Source of the DNA: Winogradskyella immobilis
Lineage (GTDB): Bacteria; Bacteroidota; Bacteroidia; Flavobacteriales; Flavobacteriaceae
Direction of reading: 5' to 3'
DNA length: 64,000 nucleotides
Assembly: GCF_021887715.1 (NCBI RefSeq)
Contig: NZ_JAIQXX010000004.1
Location: forward strand, 1-64,000
Part shown: piece by piece, positions 1-7,861 of the stretch
Numbering within the stretch: the stretch's first letter is position 1
Layout of the letters: every line of letters begins with the position of its first letter
Notes under the pieces: model-generated
What the model was told of the DNA's origin: nothing
What the model saw: only the letters and a program-made list of their open reading frames with translations
Database searches by the model: none
Position numbers and translations under genes: made by a program

Positions 1-2
1 CA

Positions 3-137
3 TATGAAAATAATGGATTCTTCTTCAGTTTCGATGTGCCAAACGGATCAGGAAATGGTGTTACAACTGTAGACGGAACAGGGTTTTATCCTCAAACAGG
101 TATAAATGCTTTGTTTGGTGTAACCTTAAAATTTTAA
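3..137 (+). CDS. C-terminal fragment of an outer-membrane beta-barrel protein, possibly TonB-dependent receptor
   Basis: Only the last 44 codons of this gene lie in the window; the reading frame is open from base 3 to the TAA at 135-137. The peptide is rich in aromatic and glycine residues and ends FGVTLKF. A final beta-strand closing on phenylalanine is typical of outer-membrane barrels recognised by the BAM complex, and the PQTG...F ending resembles TonB-dependent receptors of Bacteroidota. It ends convergently with the next gene, sharing 4 bp. Family assignment is an inference from the C-terminus alone; another barrel type is possible. Confidence 0.55.
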   Translation, partial: YENNGFFFSFDVPNGSGNGVTTVDGTGFYPQTGINALFGVTLKF

Positions 138-565
138 TTAGTAATCAAAAATCGATTACTGCCAATAGCTTCAACTCTGTACTCTCTAAGTGTACAGGGT
201 TGAGGATTATCGCCTAAAATCTGCCCGCTAATTAATTCGTATTCATTGGCGTCAGCACAACCACATGTAGCGCTTATACCATTAATTTCTAAGCGAGAAC
301 AAGTGTCAAATACATGATTAGGATCTGCGCCATCCCAAGCTCTAATTGTAGAATTATTAACACGTACTAAAATAATACCAGCATTACCTTGTCCTTCTAA
401 TCTTACAACACTAGATGGAAATTGTAATTGACTAAATTGAGGAAGGTTTAAATCTATAGTAGCATTAACACCAACATTAATTAAAAAGTTACAATTGTTG
501 TTAGTATCATCACTACTACAACTAAGCAGAAAGCCCGTTAAAACGAGCAAAACATATTTTTTCAT
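134..565 (-). CDS. Small secreted lipoprotein of unknown function
   Basis: A 143-residue protein begins with a lipoprotein signal peptide: MKK, a hydrophobic stretch, then the lipobox LLSCSSDD with the acylated cysteine near residue 16. Acidic residues soon after the cysteine resemble the export signal that places Bacteroidota lipoproteins on the cell surface. The mature part has several further cysteines (CSR, CGC, CTL) that could form disulfides and no catalytic motif I recognise. Similar small proteins are common in Flavobacteriaceae, but no function can be assigned. It converges with the barrel protein to its left and diverges from greA. Confidence 0.7.
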   Translation of the reverse strand: MKKYVLLVLTGFLLSCSSDDTNNNCNFLINVGVNATIDLNLPQFSQLQFPSSVVRLEGQGNAGIILVRVNNSTIRAWDGADPNHVFDTCSRLEINGISATCGCADANEYELISGQILGDNPQPCTLREYRVEAIGSNRFLITN

Positions 566-623
566 TTAAGGCAATTTTTTATTTGCAAGTTACAATATTT
601 AAAAACATCCGATATATATTTAG

Positions 624-631
624 TATATTTG
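624..631 (+). promoter_or_regulatory. Candidate Bacteroidota -7 promoter element for greA
   Basis: The octamer TATATTTG matches the TAnnTTTG -7 consensus of Bacteroidota housekeeping sigma factors. It lies about 100 bp before greA. No convincing -33 TTTG sits at the usual spacing, and such octamers arise by chance in AT-rich DNA. Confidence 0.4.
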
Positions 632-638
632 TATATGT

Positions 639-662
639 AATCTCGTGAAAACGAGATTTTTT
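639..662 (+). terminator. Terminator-like hairpin in the greA leader
   Basis: An 8-bp perfect stem (AATCTCGT / ACGAGATT) with a GAAA tetraloop is followed by six Ts at 657-662, oriented to stop rightward transcription. The gene immediately to the left points the other way, so the hairpin is better placed to act within the greA 5' leader, a few bases after the predicted start site, than to end another gene. Confidence 0.6.
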
Positions 663-663
663 A

Positions 664-708
664 ATGCTGAACCTTTTACATTGAGCTTGTCGAAATGTTG
701 TTCAGCAT
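664..708. repeat. REP-type palindrome in the greA leader
   Basis: Inverted arms ATGCTGAAC (664-672) and GTTCAGCAT (700-708) enclose TTGAGCTTGTCGAAATG, a core I recognise as a frequent intergenic repeat in Flavobacteriaceae. It lies between the terminator-like hairpin and the greA start codon. A related ATGCTGAA hairpin occurs at 6203-6223. Confidence 0.65.
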
Positions 709-734
709 CTTTTATTTAATTAAACGTAGAGATT

Positions 735-1208
735 ATGAGTAAAGTATCTTATTATACAGAAGAAGGTTTAAAAAAATTAAGAGAAGAAGTTAGACAGTTA
801 AAAGATATAGAACGCCCTAAAGCTTCCCAGGCAATTGCAGAGGCAAGAGACAAAGGAGATTTAAGTGAAAATGCCGAGTACGATGCCGCTAAAGAAGCGC
901 AAGGAATGTTAGAAATGAAAATTGCAAAACTTGAAGAAGCATTATCAAATGCTCGTGTAATTGATGAATCTCAATTAGATACATCCAAGGTTTTAGCTTT
1001 ATCTATCGTTAAGATTAAAAATCAAACTAATGATATGGAGATGACTTATACTTTAGTAGCAGAAAGCGAAGCAGATCTAGCCTCAGGGAAAATTTCTGTA
1101 AACTCTCCAATAGGTAAAGGGTTATTAGGTAAATCAGTAGGTGAAGTCGCTGAGATAAAAGTGCCTAATGGAATAATGAAGTTTGATATACTAGAAATAT
1201 CTCGATAG
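735..1208 (+). CDS. greA: Transcription elongation factor GreA
   Basis: GreA binds the secondary channel of RNA polymerase and stimulates cleavage of the 3' end of backtracked RNA, rescuing stalled complexes. The 157-residue length matches the family. The N-terminal coiled coil carries the conserved tip, seen here as ARDKGDLSENAEYDAAKEAQ at about residues 37-56, with the acidic residues that coordinate the catalytic magnesium. The C-terminal FKBP-like domain ends with the usual SPIGKGLLGKSVGE segment. It is followed by a HIT-family gene after 118 bp. The leader contains a hairpin with a T-run and a REP palindrome, so expression may be controlled after initiation. Confidence 0.96.
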   Translation: MSKVSYYTEEGLKKLREEVRQLKDIERPKASQAIAEARDKGDLSENAEYDAAKEAQGMLEMKIAKLEEALSNARVIDESQLDTSKVLALSIVKIKNQTNDMEMTYTLVAESEADLASGKISVNSPIGKGLLGKSVGEVAEIKVPNGIMKFDILEISR

Positions 1209-1326
1209 AATCCGCTTAATCAGAAGTTAAAGAAACGATAAAATGTAACTTTAAGTGTCAAATAAAAGTTGCAATTGATTTAATCAATAAGAATCTTTAT
1301 ATCTTTACAAGATTAAGACATAATTA

Positions 1327-1716
1327 ATGGCATCCCTATTCACCAAAATTGTTAACGGAGATATTCCGTGTTATAAAGTTGCTGAAACCGAAGATTTTTT
1401 TGCGTTTTTAGATATCAACCCAAATACTAAAGGCCATACACTTTGTATTCCAAAACAAGAGATCGATAAGATTTTTGATATGGAATCTGATCATTATTTA
1501 GGGTTAATGGAATTTTCTCAACGGGTAGCAAAAGCGATTGAAAAAGTAATTCCATGTCAACGTGTAGGAATGACGGTTATTGGTTTAGAAGTTCCGCATG
1601 CACATGTCCATTTAATTCCATTACATTCAATGGAAAATGCTCGTTTTATTCAAAAAGAAAAACTAACAGAAGAAGAGTTTATTGCTACAGCTAAGGCTAT
1701 CGCAGCACATGTTTAA
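1327..1716 (+). CDS. HIT-family nucleotide hydrolase
   Basis: HIT proteins hydrolyse or transfer nucleotidyl groups, for example on AMP-lysine or AMP-phosphoramidate, using a histidine triad. The motif HAHVHLIP is present at about residues 91-98, giving the H-x-H-x-H pattern with the central catalytic histidine. The 129-residue length and the N-terminal FTKIVNGDIPCYKV are typical of the bacterial HinT-like branch. It lies downstream of greA on the same strand and overlaps the end of the convergent sensor kinase gene by 4 bp. The physiological substrate cannot be inferred. Confidence 0.93.
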   Translation: MASLFTKIVNGDIPCYKVAETEDFFAFLDINPNTKGHTLCIPKQEIDKIFDMESDHYLGLMEFSQRVAKAIEKVIPCQRVGMTVIGLEVPHAHVHLIPLHSMENARFIQKEKLTEEEFIATAKAIAAHV

Positions 1717-2936
1717 GCTGTTTTTAAAGCAATTTGAATAGTAGTACCTTTATCAATCTCAGAGTGAAGTACTTTTATTTTACCATCGTGATAATCTTCT
1801 ACTATACGTTTGGCTAAAGACAATCCAAGACCCCAACCACGTTTTTTAGTAGTAAATCCAGGCTCAAATATTTTTGTGAACTGACTCTTAGTAATGCCTT
1901 TTCCAGTATCTGAAACTTTAACATAGACTTGTTTATTAGCCTCAAACAATTCAAGTTTTAATTGTCCTTTGCCTTTCATGGCATCGATAGCATTTTTTAC
2001 TAGGTTTTCAATAGTCCAGCTGTATAATTGTTCGTTGAGGTTAACTTTTATACTATGATCAGGGCAAATAATGTCAAAATCTATAAGTTTAGAAGATCTC
2101 GATATTAGATATTGATAAGTGTTTTTTGTAGTGTCCACAATATCTGTAATTTCAAGTTTTGGTACAGAACCGATTTTACTAAAACGATCTGTTATGGTTT
2201 GAAGACGATCAATATCTTTTTCAATTTCAGTAATATATTCAGGATTTACTTGTTCAGACTTTAAAATTTCTGTCCAACCAACAAGTGAAGAAAGAGGAGT
2301 GCCAATTTGATGAGCTGTCTCTTTAGCCATACCTGTCCATAATTTATTTTGTTCTGCAACTTTAGAACTTTTGTAAAAGAAAAACACTACACCCGCAAAC
2401 AAAACAATGATTAATAAAAGTGCTAAAGGGTAGTATTTTAATTTGTTTAATAAGGGAGAGTTGCCATAATATAGTGTTTGATTAATGCTTTTTAATACTA
2501 GAGGTCGATTCTCTCTTTTAAATCTATTAATTAATCGGTTTTTATTATCATGAACATAGGCTGAATCAACTCTATTATTATATATATTTGCCGGGCCACT
2601 ATTACCTTTTATTCTATTTTTGCCATAGATGTTTCTATAACTAATGATATCATTATTAGAATCGATAAGAATCATTGGTGTCACAATATAACTTGTGTCA
2701 GTAATAATATTATCAACAACTCTATTTGTTTCTACATTTTCATTAAGAGAAGTAGTGTCTGTAAAAGTTAATACATATTCGGTATAAGCTAATGTCCAAT
2801 TTTTCATCTTTGCGCGTTCTTCAGATTTAAAGTGCTGGAAAAACGAATATGTATTCCAAAGAATTAATAAAACAATAAAGAAAGAGGATATAATAATAAT
2901 CCAACGGATGATATTCCGGTTTAAAGTAAAGCGCAT
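1713..2936 (-). CDS. Membrane sensor histidine kinase
   Basis: This 407-residue protein has an N-terminal membrane segment (about residues 8-32), an extracytoplasmic region of about 135 residues, a second membrane segment (about 169-188), and a cytoplasmic kinase core. The H-box AKETAHQIGTPLSSL lies near residue 205-219. The ATPase domain shows the N-box (NLVKNAIDAM), the G1 box (DTGKGI) and the G2 box (GWGLGLSLAKRIV). No HAMP domain is obvious and no response regulator is adjacent, so it is an orphan in this window and its signal is unknown. It ends convergently with the HIT gene. Confidence 0.93.
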   Translation of the reverse strand: MRFTLNRNIIRWIIIISSFFIVLLILWNTYSFFQHFKSEERAKMKNWTLAYTEYVLTFTDTTSLNENVETNRVVDNIITDTSYIVTPMILIDSNNDIISYRNIYGKNRIKGNSGPANIYNNRVDSAYVHDNKNRLINRFKRENRPLVLKSINQTLYYGNSPLLNKLKYYPLALLLIIVLFAGVVFFFYKSSKVAEQNKLWTGMAKETAHQIGTPLSSLVGWTEILKSEQVNPEYITEIEKDIDRLQTITDRFSKIGSVPKLEITDIVDTTKNTYQYLISRSSKLIDFDIICPDHSIKVNLNEQLYSWTIENLVKNAIDAMKGKGQLKLELFEANKQVYVKVSDTGKGITKSQFTKIFEPGFTTKKRGWGLGLSLAKRIVEDYHDGKIKVLHSEIDKGTTIQIALKTA

Positions 2937-3033
2937 TAGCTAGTGCAATTTCTAGTTTTAAATATAATGCAATTCTGTTAATAATATTGTTTAAACTAAT
3001 TACAAATTATTTTACAACACAGACAACTATAAT

Positions 3034-3041
3034 TATATTTG
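3034..3041 (+). promoter_or_regulatory. Candidate -7 promoter element for the flavin reductase gene
   Basis: TATATTTG fits the TAnnTTTG consensus and lies 20 bp before the ATG, in a divergent intergenic region where a promoter is required. The -33 element is not clear. Confidence 0.45.
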
Positions 3042-3060
3042 GTAAAAATGTGTTGACAAC

Positions 3061-3930
3061 ATGGTATCTTTTAACCCTAAGGATTTAACTACGGCTAAAT
3101 TACATGCTTATTTATTGAGTGCAGTAGCGCCAAGACCTATTGCTTTTGCAAGTACAATAGATAGTGATGGCAACCCTAATTTATCACCATTTAGTTTTTT
3201 TAATGTGTTTAGTGCTAATCCACCAATCTTAGTATTTTCTCCTGCACTTCGTGGAAGAGATGCTACTAAAAAAGACACATTAAATAATCTTGAAGCAACA
3301 AAAGAAGTGGTTGTTAATATAGTAAACTATGATATCGTTCAGCAAATGTCTTTAAGCAGTACAGCATATGCAACTGAGGTTAATGAGTTTGAAAAAGCGG
3401 GATTAAACATGTTAGATTCTGATATAGTAAAACCATATAGAGTGGCAGAATCTCCAGTTCAGTTTGAATGTAAAGTCAATGAAATTATTGCACTTGGATC
3501 TGGTGGTGGAGCAGGAAATTTAGTGATTTGCGAAGTACTAAAATTTCATGTTTCTGAAGACGTTTTAAATGAAGATAAAACAATAAATCAAGAAGCTTTA
3601 GACCTCGTAGCAAGAGCAGGAGGCAGTTATTATAGTAGAGCTAAAAAAGGATTTTTTGAAATTCCTAAACCCTTAAGTACTTTAGGTATTGGCGTAGATG
3701 GTATGCCAGCTCATGTAAGAGATAGTATGATTTTAACAGGTAATAATTTAGGGATGTTAGGTAATGTAGAAGCTTTACCTGTGCAAGAAGAGATAGATGC
3801 TTTTATAGAAGATATTTCTTTGCGTTATCCAGATATTAAAAATGCATCGCATAGAGAAAAGCATAAAATTGCACGAAATTATTTAAGCTATGGAGATGTA
3901 GAATCTGCATGGAAGTTATTACTTTCGTAA
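3061..3930 (+). CDS. Flavin reductase-like FMN-binding protein
   Basis: The 289-residue protein belongs to the flavin reductase-like split-barrel family (COG1853), whose members bind FMN and often supply reduced flavin to oxygenases. Recognisable segments are SAVAPRPIAFASTIDSDGN near the N-terminus, SPFSFFNVFSANPP, and the GDVV-like ITALGSGGGAGNLVICEV region. The C-terminal third is longer than in minimal flavin reductases, as in many flavobacterial homologues. It has its own candidate promoter and is followed 53 bp later by the DUF3127 gene. The partner enzyme is not evident. Confidence 0.85.
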   Translation: MVSFNPKDLTTAKLHAYLLSAVAPRPIAFASTIDSDGNPNLSPFSFFNVFSANPPILVFSPALRGRDATKKDTLNNLEATKEVVVNIVNYDIVQQMSLSSTAYATEVNEFEKAGLNMLDSDIVKPYRVAESPVQFECKVNEIIALGSGGGAGNLVICEVLKFHVSEDVLNEDKTINQEALDLVARAGGSYYSRAKKGFFEIPKPLSTLGIGVDGMPAHVRDSMILTGNNLGMLGNVEALPVQEEIDAFIEDISLRYPDIKNASHREKHKIARNYLSYGDVESAWKLLLS

Positions 3931-3983
3931 TTTATAAATAGTATACAATAATAACTGAGCATAAATACAATAAAACAAACAAA

Positions 3984-4361
3984 ATGGAAGTACAAGGACG
4001 TATAAAAGTGATTGGAGAAACACAAACATTTGGGAGCAATGGGTTTAGAAAGAGAGAAGTGGTTGTAACAACAGAGGAGCAATACCCACAACATATTATG
4101 GTAGAATTTGTTCAAGATAAAACAGACTTATTAAACAGCTATCAAGTAGGTCAACAAGTAAAGGTTAATATTAACTTAAGAGGCAGAGAATGGGTAAATC
4201 CTCAAGGAGAAACGAAGTACTTTAATTCTATTCAAGGATGGCGAATTGAAGCATTACAAGCAGAAACAGCTTCGCCAGAGATGCCACCAGTACCACCTAC
4301 AGATGCCTTTGAGCCTGCAGGCGACCTAAACGATGGCGATCATGATGATTTGCCATTTTAA
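3984..4361 (+). CDS. DUF3127 domain protein, OB-fold-like
   Basis: A 125-residue protein whose first 90 residues match the DUF3127 pattern as I remember it: GETQTFGSNGFRKREVVV, then DLLNSYQVGQQVKV, then NLRGREWVNPQG and FNSIQGWRIE. The family is nearly confined to Bacteroidota and is thought to resemble single-stranded-DNA-binding OB folds. The C-terminus is an acidic, proline-rich tail ending DGDHDDLPF, which strongly resembles the DDDIPF tip of SSB proteins. That supports a nucleic-acid role, although this is inference. A clear intrinsic terminator follows. Confidence 0.85.
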   Translation: MEVQGRIKVIGETQTFGSNGFRKREVVVTTEEQYPQHIMVEFVQDKTDLLNSYQVGQQVKVNINLRGREWVNPQGETKYFNSIQGWRIEALQAETASPEMPPVPPTDAFEPAGDLNDGDHDDLPF

Positions 4362-4376
4362 GCAAAGAAATTTTAA

Positions 4377-4404
4377 AGGTCTGTTATTTAACAGGCCTTT
4401 TTTT
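4377..4404 (+). terminator. Intrinsic terminator after the DUF3127 gene
   Basis: A 9-bp stem (4377-4385 with 4390-4398, one G-U pair) closes a 4-base loop and runs into a T-tract at 4398-4404. Confidence 0.8.
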
Positions 4405-4455
4405 ATGAACTATTAAAAATAATAAATAAACCAATTTATAAACTAGGGATAATAC

Positions 4456-5079
4456 ATGCATTTTTTAAATCAAAAAATAGAATTCCCTCATGTGTCTGAA
4501 GCTTCAATAGATGGTTTGTTAGCTATTGGAGGAGATTTAAAACCTGAGCGAATACTCTATGCTTATAGTAAAGGCGTTTTTCCATGGTTTGAAAGTGAAG
4601 AGCCTATTTTGTGGTGGTCTCCAGATCCTCGATTTGTTTTGTTTCCTGAGGATTTAAAAGTGTCTAAGAGTATGAAAACACTTTTAAAAAAAGAGCTATT
4701 TAAAGTAACTATAAATACAAATTTTGAAGCTGTAATTAATAATTGTGCAGCCGCAAAGCGAGAAGGACAAGAAGGGACATGGATCTCTGAATCTATGATT
4801 GAAGCTTATATAAAGTTACACCAATTAGGTTATGCTAAATCCGTAGAAGTATGGCAAAATAAAGAACTCGTAGGCGGATTATATGGCATTGATACTGGCA
4901 ATGGAGTGTTTTGCGGAGAAAGTATGTTTACTAAAGTAAGTAATGCCAGTAAAATTGCGTTTATTACGTTTGTACAAAATTCAAATTATAAATTAATAGA
5001 TTGCCAGTTGCATACAAAACATCTAGAAAGTTTAGGGGCTAAGGCAATTTCTAGAACTGAATTTTTGAGGTATTTGTAA
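4456..5079 (+). CDS. aat: Leucyl/phenylalanyl-tRNA--protein transferase
   Basis: Aat transfers Leu or Phe from aminoacyl-tRNA to N-terminal Arg or Lys of proteins, creating N-degrons read by ClpS/ClpAP. The 207-residue protein shows the family signatures YAYSKGVFPWFE, WWSPDPRFVLFPE, GGLYGIDTGNGVFCGESMF and the C-terminal DCQLHTKHLESLGA. Length and motif order are normal and the start ATG at 4456 fits the known N-terminus. It is preceded by the terminator at 4377 and followed within 3 bp by a palindromic repeat unit. Confidence 0.96.
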   Translation: MHFLNQKIEFPHVSEASIDGLLAIGGDLKPERILYAYSKGVFPWFESEEPILWWSPDPRFVLFPEDLKVSKSMKTLLKKELFKVTINTNFEAVINNCAAAKREGQEGTWISESMIEAYIKLHQLGYAKSVEVWQNKELVGGLYGIDTGNGVFCGESMFTKVSNASKIAFITFVQNSNYKLIDCQLHTKHLESLGAKAISRTEFLRYL

Positions 5080-5081
5080 TC

Positions 5082-5185
5082 TTGTCATTCAGAAGGAATG
5101 CAATGACTGAAGAATCTATATAAATAAGCAATAAATTTATTAAAATGAGATTCTTCGCTACACTTTGTTTTGCTCTGAATGACAA
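5082..5185. repeat. Long palindromic REP/MITE-like unit between convergent genes
   Basis: Outer arms TTGTCATTCAG (5082-5092) and CTGAATGACAA (5175-5185) are perfect inverted repeats, and inner arms GAAGAATCT (5109-5117) and AGATTCTTC (5148-5156) also pair, so the 104-bp unit can fold into one long interrupted hairpin. It sits between convergent aat and the DUF6090 gene and may act as a two-way terminator. The TGTCATTC...GAATCT layout is shared with the element inside leuS at 12793-12828, so it is part of a dispersed family. Confidence 0.75.
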
Positions 5186-5191
5186 ACAACA

Positions 5192-5866
5192 CTATTCCTC
5201 TTCTCGCAAGCTTTTTAAAATAGCAATAATACCTTTTATAGCATTGTCCATATCTGAAAAAATATTCTTCATATTTTGAAATACTACATATTGATTTTCC
5301 AAAGCAGCTTCTCCTAATGGACTTTCTACAATAAATAGATACTCAGCATACGATATTTGCGGTTTTAACTTATTTTTTTCTGGAATTGCAGTGGTTTTTA
5401 TGAGTATTGAACTAGAACCAAAAGTTTTCCTTAAATCCCACATAGCACCGCTAAAATAATTACTAGTACTTATGTGATTTACCTGATTATATCCTTTATG
5501 TGCAAGATTAAAAGCGGTCATTTTATCTGTAAAAGCTTTACTTTGTATAAGGTTAAGATTTCCTGTAGATTTCGCCTCATTATAAGTGGATAAAATAGGT
5601 TCAAACGGAACACTTCTAAAAAACGAACGCCCTAATGTTCTTAGAGAATCTACTGTTGTTATTTGAGTCTTTTTAGAAATTAAATCATAAAACGTATTCA
5701 TATTATTAAAAAGCGAATCGGCTTCAAAAATAACTTGTGATAGTATCTCTTGCGTGCCTTCAAAATCCTCAATTAATGAAGCGACAAGTTCTTTTCTGAT
5801 TTTTTTTTCTTTGCGTTGCTCGTTCCAGTTATTCACTTGCAATGCTAACAAAATACCAATCATCAC
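5192..5866 (-). CDS. DUF6090-type protein, N-terminally truncated by an in-frame stop
   Basis: The first residues (MIGILLALQVNNWNEQRK) match the membrane segment and following motif that mark DUF6090-type proteins of Flavobacteriaceae; the rest is a helical region of about 200 residues of unknown role. The open frame starts at a GTG at 5866. Reading further upstream in the same frame gives a good family N-terminus: ATG at 5959, MIKFFRHIRKNLLM, then a TAA stop at 5915-5917, then NKTSKYLKYAIGEIILV. A single base change (GAA to TAA would fit) appears to have cut the gene, leaving either a shortened product or a pseudogene. Sequencing error is the other explanation. Confidence 0.7.
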   Translation of the reverse strand: MMIGILLALQVNNWNEQRKEKKIRKELVASLIEDFEGTQEILSQVIFEADSLFNNMNTFYDLISKKTQITTVDSLRTLGRSFFRSVPFEPILSTYNEAKSTGNLNLIQSKAFTDKMTAFNLAHKGYNQVNHISTSNYFSGAMWDLRKTFGSSSILIKTTAIPEKNKLKPQISYAEYLFIVESPLGEAALENQYVVFQNMKNIFSDMDNAIKGIIAILKSLREEE

Positions 5867-5959
5867 TAAGATGATTTCGCCAATGGCGTATTTAAGGTAC
5901 TTTGACGTTTTATTTTACATAAGTAAGTTTTTACGAATATGTCTAAAGAATTTAATCAT

Positions 5960-6530
5960 GTTTATAGTTTTTAATTCCATCGCCACAAGCTGGCACATCA
6001 CTAAAAATGTCTACTAGACATTTTCTTAACGTTCTGTCCTCTGTTTCCATAAGAGTATATCGTATTTTTCGGAAGAATTTAAGCATATATGTTAGTTTTC
6101 CCTTCCTTGGAAGGGATTAAGGGATGAGTTTGAGTTAATAGTTTGATTTTCAAAAATAAGAAAATTGTAATTTAAATTTTTGAGATATTTATGATTATTG
6201 TCATGCTGAATTTATTTCAGCATCTTTTTACAATGCAAAGGGAGACCCTGAAACAAGTTCAGGGTGACAAATCCAGTTTGGAATGACAAGCATAAGTAGG
6301 GTTATTACAAGAAGTTTATATAATCTTTTTAATACAAAACAACTGTTATCCTGAACTTGATTCAAGATCACTATTTGATTGAGGTTAGATTCCGAAACGA
6401 GTTCAGAATTAAAGTGAGGCTATTTCTAATTTCCAACTACTTTTAGAATCTTTGTTCTAATATCTAATATCTAATATCTAATATCTAATATCTAACAGCG
6501 AAGCGATCTCATATCTATGAGCGTATCTAT
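5960..6530. repeat. Gene-free stretch packed with palindromes and a heptamer tandem repeat
   Basis: No gene is supported here. The stretch contains a perfect 10-bp hairpin around 6014 (6004-6024), CCCTTCC/GGAAGGG at 6100-6115, ATGCTGAA/TTCAGCAT followed by TTTTT at 6203-6228, ACCCTGAA/TTCAGGGT at 6245-6265, a degenerate CCTGAACTTGATTCA element near 6352, and six exact copies of TATCTAA at 6461-6502. These look like an accumulation site for flavobacterial REP-type repeats upstream of two genes on the minus strand flanking it. The tandem array lies just after the stop of tag. Confidence 0.7.
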
Positions 6531-7094
6531 TTAAACCTCACTATACCTAAAACATCCAACTTCGTGATCATTTACCATACCTGTAGCTTGCATTTGGGCG
6601 TAAATTACTGTAGACCCTACAGATTTAAAACCACGCTTTTTTAAATCTTTGCTAATAACATCACTTAATGGTGTATTGGCAGGTGCATCTTTATAATGTT
6701 TTAATGCATTTTTTATGGGTTTACCATCTACAAACTTCCAAATATAATTACTAAAACTTCCAAACTCGTCTTGCACTTTCATATAAGCTTGTGCATTTGT
6801 AATGGTAGCGTTAATTTTAAGTTTGTTGCGAATAATACTGGCATCTTGTAGTAAGGTATCAATCTTTTTCTGATTGTACTTCGCAATTTTCTTATAATCA
6901 AAATTGTCAAACGCTTTTCTAAAATTTTCACGCTTACGCAAAATAGTAATCCAACTTAAACCTGCTTGAAACGTTTCTAAGATTAAAAATTCAAAAAGGC
7001 GATCATCATCTTTAACAGGAACTCCCCATTCTTTATCATGATAAGCCTCGTATAAATCATCTCCAATGCACCAGCCACATCTATGTTTCTCCAT
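6531..7094 (-). CDS. tag: DNA-3-methyladenine glycosylase I
   Basis: Tag removes 3-methyladenine from alkylated DNA to start base excision repair. The 187-residue protein matches the family over its full length: RCGWCIGDDLYEAYHDKEWG at the N-terminus, LILETFQAGLSWITILRKR, and NDHEVGCFR at the C-terminus. The zinc ligands expected in Tag (Cys and His near the N-terminus, His and Cys near the end) are present, as is the catalytic-region glutamate in LILETFQAGLSW. It stands alone, divergent from the thioredoxin-like gene. The repeat-filled stretch lies directly downstream. Confidence 0.96.
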   Translation of the reverse strand: MEKHRCGWCIGDDLYEAYHDKEWGVPVKDDDRLFEFLILETFQAGLSWITILRKRENFRKAFDNFDYKKIAKYNQKKIDTLLQDASIIRNKLKINATITNAQAYMKVQDEFGSFSNYIWKFVDGKPIKNALKHYKDAPANTPLSDVISKDLKKRGFKSVGSTVIYAQMQATGMVNDHEVGCFRYSEV

Positions 7095-7195
7095 AAGTGT
7101 AAGTTTTAAATTTTTGTGCTACTAATGTAACAACTGTTAGGTTAATATTAGTAAAAGAATATTAATTTAGTATTATAAATGTTTTAAAAAGTACA

Positions 7196-7798
7196 ATGGT
7201 AAAAGATATAATTTCAGAGAGTATAGAAACAAGCATGTCTTATGAAGACTACAAGAATTTAGTAAAGCAAATGGTTGCTGAAAATTCTACAACAGGTGCT
7301 GAAAAAACAGAAGCGTTAGCTAATTATACGGTTCTTAATGATCGACGTATGAAACGTTGGGACAAAACGGTAAAGATTAGTGAAGCTGCTCAAGAAAAGA
7401 TTAAAGCATTTAACGGTAAAATGACTTGGTTAGTGTTAACTGAGAGTTGGTGTGGTGATGCAGCACATATTATGCCTGTTATTAATAAAGTAGCAGAACT
7501 AAATACAAATATTACCTATAGAGTAGTATTAAGAGATGAGCATGACGCTTTAATGAATGCATTTTTAACTAATGGAGGAAAAGCCATTCCTAAGTTAATT
7601 ATGATAGATGACACTACTGATAAAGTTGCTGACACTTTTGGTCCTCGTCCTTCTGTAGCAACAAAATTGGTTAATGAATATAAAGCTGAACACGGAAAAT
7701 TGACGCCTGAATTTAAGGAAGATTTACAGGTTTGGTATAATAAAGATAAAGGTCAGGCAATTATTGACGATTTAGTCGCTGTTTTAGACCAAAAATAA
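7196..7798 (+). CDS. Thioredoxin-family protein with a single active-site cysteine
   Basis: A 200-residue cytoplasmic protein with a thioredoxin-like core. The segment VLTESWCGDAAHIMPVINKV (about residues 78-97) takes the place of the CxxC motif but keeps only its first cysteine, followed by GDA. Further thioredoxin-fold hallmarks are the cis-proline segment KAIPKLIMID and a C-terminal helical extension. The monothiol site suggests a role other than general disulfide reduction, such as a bacillithiol-type or peroxiredoxin-like reaction; this is inference. The gene has a strong shared terminator at its 3' end. Confidence 0.85.
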   Translation: MVKDIISESIETSMSYEDYKNLVKQMVAENSTTGAEKTEALANYTVLNDRRMKRWDKTVKISEAAQEKIKAFNGKMTWLVLTESWCGDAAHIMPVINKVAELNTNITYRVVLRDEHDALMNAFLTNGGKAIPKLIMIDDTTDKVADTFGPRPSVATKLVNEYKAEHGKLTPEFKEDLQVWYNKDKGQAIIDDLVAVLDQK

Positions 7799-7827
7799 AA
7801 GTAAGATTGTTAAGTTTAATTAGTGAA

Positions 7828-7861
7828 GTAGGCCGTTGAGAAATCAGCGGTCTACTTTTTT
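7828..7861 (+). terminator. Intrinsic terminator between convergent genes
   Basis: A 12-bp stem (7828-7839 with 7844-7855, two G-U pairs) with a GAAA loop runs into six Ts. It ends the thioredoxin-like gene and overlaps the stop codon of the convergent TonB-like gene. Confidence 0.85.

Noticed and set aside
3888..4115. Antisense open frame across the flavin reductase/DUF3127 junction
   Set aside because: Composition is that of the complement of coding DNA and the DUF3127 gene on the other strand is clearly conserved.
6461..6502. Possible CRISPR-like array
   Set aside because: The units are 7 bp, directly abutting, without spacers, and no cas gene is nearby; it is a simple tandem repeat.
7196..7798. 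Classical thioredoxin
   Set aside because: The second active-site cysteine is missing (CGDA), so ordinary dithiol activity is unlikely even though the fold is thioredoxin-like.
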